A DNA stretch of 9,167 nucleotides from positions 1 through 9,167 of the forward strand of contig CAZMFZ010000130.1 of assembly GCA_964565665.1 (NCBI GenBank). Direction: 5' to 3'. This stretch comes from CAZMFZ01 sp964565665. Lineage in GTDB: Bacteria > Bacteroidota > Bacteroidia > Cytophagales > UBA9547. Position 1 is the stretch's first letter. Each line of letters opens with the position of its first letter. Positions 6,716 to 9,167 of the stretch are shown piece by piece. The notes beneath the pieces were generated by a model. It did no database searches. It was not told where the DNA came from and was given only the letters and a program-made list of their open reading frames with translations. A program made the position numbers and the translations under genes.

Positions 6716-8734
6716 TCAAAAAGCTATCATCAAAAAAAGCAGAATGGATACAACAATAAAAATGGTGTAGAGAATATAGGTTTGTATCTGTCCGTTTTGA
6801 GTTTTGGAAAATAATTTTCCAATAGTATTTGCCAAAAATCCGGTACCGTTTACAATGCCATCTATAAAAGTACGGTCAATCCAAGTTACAATATGGGCAA
6901 AAATAACCTGACTTGCACCCAATAAATTTACCGATTTATCTATAATAAAAGTATCGAAACTGGCAATTGTTGTCGAAAGAAAAATGGAAGGTTTTATAAA
7001 TACCAAGTGGCTTAACTCATTCATATAGAGTTGGTTGAATGAATATTTTCTGAGCAATGAATTAGAATAATCTTTTTTATAATACCACTTTCTAACAATA
7101 AATGCAACCAACCCAATTATAATGGCATCAATTGAAATCACAGCAATTACGCCATGTTGCTGACTATAAATTTCATGGTTTTGAACTAGTTGTCGCATTA
7201 ACCAAGCATTATCAAAATCGAATGGATGGGTTGAAAATACAAATCCAATGCAAAGAAAAGAAAGTATAATTAGTGGGATTGTGATTGCCAATTTACTCTC
7301 ATGAATTCTGATGTTGTACGGTTGTAAAAGTGGCTCTATTCTTAATTTCGAACCAAAAACAGCAAATAATTGCTTGAATACGTAATAAGAAGTGAGAAAT
7401 GAAGTAGCCACCAGTAAAGCAAAAACGATAAACCCAATTGGGTTTTCTGAATTAAAGGCATTGGAATATGCGGCTACTAATATGGCATCTTTAGATAAAA
7501 ATCCACTAAAAAAAGGAACACCTGCCAATGCCAGCCCGCTCACTGTATAAGCTATAAACGTAATTGGCATTTGATTCCACAATCCGCCCATATTTCGCAT
7601 ATCTTGCGGATCTAAAAACTTGTTTTCTCCTTTTATCTTTAATTCACAAATGGCATGTTTCATGGCATGGATTACCGAACCAGCACACAAAAACAAGCAA
7701 GCCTTGAAAAAAGCATGGGTAATGAGATGAAAAAAAGCAGCTTCTGTGCCGCCTGACCCCAAACCTGCCATCATAAAACCCAATTGTGAAACCGTAGAAA
7801 ACGCCAATACTCGCTTTAAATCAGTTTGAGAGATGGCAAAAAATGCACCTATCAATGCAGTGATTGAGCCAATAATAGCAATGGTTTGCAACACATCTGG
7901 TGTAAGCAAAAATGCCATTTTTACCATCAAATATACCCCAGCTGCCACCATTGTTGCGGCATGTATAAGTGCTGAAACCGGAGTTGGACCTTCCATGGCA
8001 TCGGGAAGCCAAAGTTGAAATGGAAACTGAGCCGATTTGCCCATACAACCTAAAAACAAACCAAAGCCTGCCAAGTGCAAAAGCAAAAATGATTCGTGAA
8101 AATGGAAAACCACGTATTTTAATTGGTGGATATTAAGCGTATCGTATTCCGACCAGAATATAAGAATACCAGCCAAAAGTCCCAAATCAGCTATTCTATT
8201 TAAAATAAATGCTTTTTTATTTGCCTTAGCCGCACTTTCTTTATCAAACCAAAATCCGATTAATAGATAAGAGGCAAACCCCACTAATTCCCAAAAAATA
8301 AAAAGCAGCAATAGATTATCGGCAAGTACTAAGCCATTCATAGCAAAAATAAACAGACTTAAATAGGCAAAATAGCGATTGTAGTTTTTCTCGCCCTTCA
8401 TGTAACCAAGAGAATAGATATTCACCAGCAAAGCCACCAGATTTACTACTACAAGCATCAATACTGTATGGCTATCTATCCAAATTCCTGTGAAAATGCT
8501 AATATTCTCTGCTAGTGCAAACCACTCATATTCAAGCATATAAGGCTCATTGCTCCATTGCAAAGAAAACATATATATAGATGAAGCCAAACCTAAGAAT
8601 TGCATTGCTACCGAAACCCAAGCAAGATTTGGAGATTTGATTTCATTAAAAAAAATTAGCACTAAAAAGCTAAAAATGGGAGCTAAAAAAAGAATGGCGG
8701 TGAGTATTGCAATCGAAGTGCCTGCTATTTCCAA
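6716..8734 (-). CDS. nuoL: NADH-quinone oxidoreductase subunit L (complex I proton-pumping subunit)
   Basis: A polytopic inner-membrane protein of 672 residues with about 16 membrane segments. It is the distal antiporter-like subunit of respiratory complex I, coupling quinone reduction by NADH to proton translocation. Key residues are present: Glu149 in FWELVGFASYLLIGFW, Asp183 in NRIADLG, Lys233 in GKSAQFPFQLWLPDAMEGPT, His258 in ALIHAATMVAAG, His336 and His340 with Lys344 in HLITHAFFKACLFL, and Lys415 in GFLSKDA. The DPQDMRNMGGL loop (375-385) and the C-terminal part (520-672), with a long lateral-helix region, a QNGQIQTY motif (646-653) and a last membrane helix, mark NuoL rather than NuoM, NuoN, MrpA or DabB. 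The start is TTG: an in-frame TAA lies two codons upstream and no ATG precedes the first membrane helix. No nuoK or nuoM adjoins it in the window. Upstream, 59 bases away, is an acetyltransferase gene. Confidence 0.95.
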   Translation of the reverse strand: MEIAGTSIAILTAILFLAPIFSFLVLIFFNEIKSPNLAWVSVAMQFLGLASSIYMFSLQWSNEPYMLEYEWFALAENISIFTGIWIDSHTVLMLVVVNLVALLVNIYSLGYMKGEKNYNRYFAYLSLFIFAMNGLVLADNLLLLFIFWELVGFASYLLIGFWFDKESAAKANKKAFILNRIADLGLLAGILIFWSEYDTLNIHQLKYVVFHFHESFLLLHLAGFGLFLGCMGKSAQFPFQLWLPDAMEGPTPVSALIHAATMVAAGVYLMVKMAFLLTPDVLQTIAIIGSITALIGAFFAISQTDLKRVLAFSTVSQLGFMMAGLGSGGTEAAFFHLITHAFFKACLFLCAGSVIHAMKHAICELKIKGENKFLDPQDMRNMGGLWNQMPITFIAYTVSGLALAGVPFFSGFLSKDAILVAAYSNAFNSENPIGFIVFALLVATSFLTSYYVFKQLFAVFGSKLRIEPLLQPYNIRIHESKLAITIPLIILSFLCIGFVFSTHPFDFDNAWLMRQLVQNHEIYSQQHGVIAVISIDAIIIGLVAFIVRKWYYKKDYSNSLLRKYSFNQLYMNELSHLVFIKPSIFLSTTIASFDTFIIDKSVNLLGASQVIFAHIVTWIDRTFIDGIVNGTGFLANTIGKLFSKTQNGQIQTYILYTIFIVVSILLFLMIAF

Positions 8735-8793
8735 GGGTTAAAAAGGGAAAGTATTTTGAAGGGGTGAAAAACTAAAAGAGGTGAATAATGGAT

Positions 8794-9167
8794 TTATTCT
8801 ATATGCAATAAGTTCTTGATATACACAGACTTATATTCATCTTCCAAAATATCCATAAATACAATATCGAATTTGAGATTGCCAATTATTTTGGCTTCTC
8901 GTCTTCTCCCCAATATTTTAAAGCCGCTTTTTTCATATATGCGTTTGCTTTTTGTATTGAAATCGTAGAAACTAAGCCAAATATTATGAAGATTAAGCAC
9001 ATTAAAACCGAAATCTAGCAATAGCAACAGAGCCTCAGTGCCTATTCCCTTGCCCCAATAGTTTTTATCGCCTACAAAAATGCCTAATTCTGCATTTCTG
9101 TTGATGAAATCGGGGTTCATCAAAGCACAATTCCCTATCAATAAATCGGAATCTTTGGCAATAATGC
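8794..9167 (-). CDS. GNAT family N-acetyltransferase, RimJ/RimL type (5' end beyond the window)
   Basis: The frame is open to the right edge, so the N-terminus (probably about 50-60 residues of a family near 175-180) is missing and 123 residues are visible. The part seen covers the acetyl-CoA binding core: LIGNCALMNPDF, then AELGIFVGDKNYWGKGIGTE, which holds the GKGIGT pyrophosphate-binding loop (motif A), then LNLHNIWLSFYDFNTKSKRIYEKSGFKILGRRRE in two adjoining blocks with the typical N-x-x-x-x-x-x-Y-E-K-x-G-F motif B. These enzymes acetylate amino groups of proteins, sugars or small amines using acetyl-CoA; the substrate cannot be told from this fragment. A TTG inside the fragment (9139-9141) is not the real start, because conserved sequence continues upstream of it. 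The stop is TAA. It precedes nuoL on the same strand with a 59-base gap, so read-through into nuoL is possible. Confidence 0.88.
   Translation of the reverse strand, partial: IIAKDSDLLIGNCALMNPDFINRNAELGIFVGDKNYWGKGIGTEALLLLLDFGFNVLNLHNIWLSFYDFNTKSKRIYEKSGFKILGRRREAKIIGNLKFDIVFMDILEDEYKSVYIKNLLHIE

Noticed and set aside
6716..8734. Assignment of the NuoL-like protein to an MrpA antiporter or a DabB carbon-uptake subunit.
   Set aside because: The DPQDMRNMGGL loop and the QNGQIQTY C-terminal helix region are NuoL features, and no mrp or dabA gene is adjacent.

Overview
The window reads as a chromosomal segment of an AT-rich member of the Bacteroidota (inference). The grounds are the low GC content, A/T-rich leaders without clear Shine-Dalgarno sequences, and an outer-membrane protein architecture (signal peptide, HEXXH peptidase-like domain, TolB-type propeller, C-terminal beta-barrel) that I associate with this phylum. 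I see no RNA gene, insertion sequence, CRISPR array, origin or phage gene. All five genes lie on the minus strand, so transcription runs from right to left.

Right to left the layout is as follows. (1) A GNAT acetyltransferase of the RimJ/RimL type has its start beyond the right edge (8794-9167). (2) After 59 bases comes a complete nuoL-type gene for the large proton-pumping subunit of respiratory complex I (6716-8734). Its start is TTG, and no other nuo gene is next to it in the window. (3) After 29 bases comes a 984-residue predicted outer-membrane protein that combines a gluzincin-like HEXXH domain, a six-bladed PD40/TolB-like propeller and a beta-barrel (3732-6686). A hairpin plus T-rich tract at 3686-3721 probably ends this transcript. 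(4) A 180-base gap then probably carries a promoter for a two-gene unit. (5) That unit is a TIGR03032-family protein of unknown function (2415-3506) and, only 5 bases further on, a TPR protein with a C-terminal GT41 (OGT/SPINDLY-like) glycosyltransferase domain (49-2409).

The most interesting part is the tightly linked pair TIGR03032 plus TPR-GT41. The glycosyltransferase has ten unbroken 34-residue TPRs, but it has lost several residues that bind UDP in the human enzyme, including the Asp equivalent to human Asp925. The partner is an uncharacterised, motif-rich, propeller-like protein. Together they could form a cytoplasmic protein-modification or glycan-handling module (inference). The three-part outer-membrane protein is the second item worth attention. 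The nuoL gene and the acetyltransferase look like ordinary conserved genes, though the isolation of nuoL is unusual.
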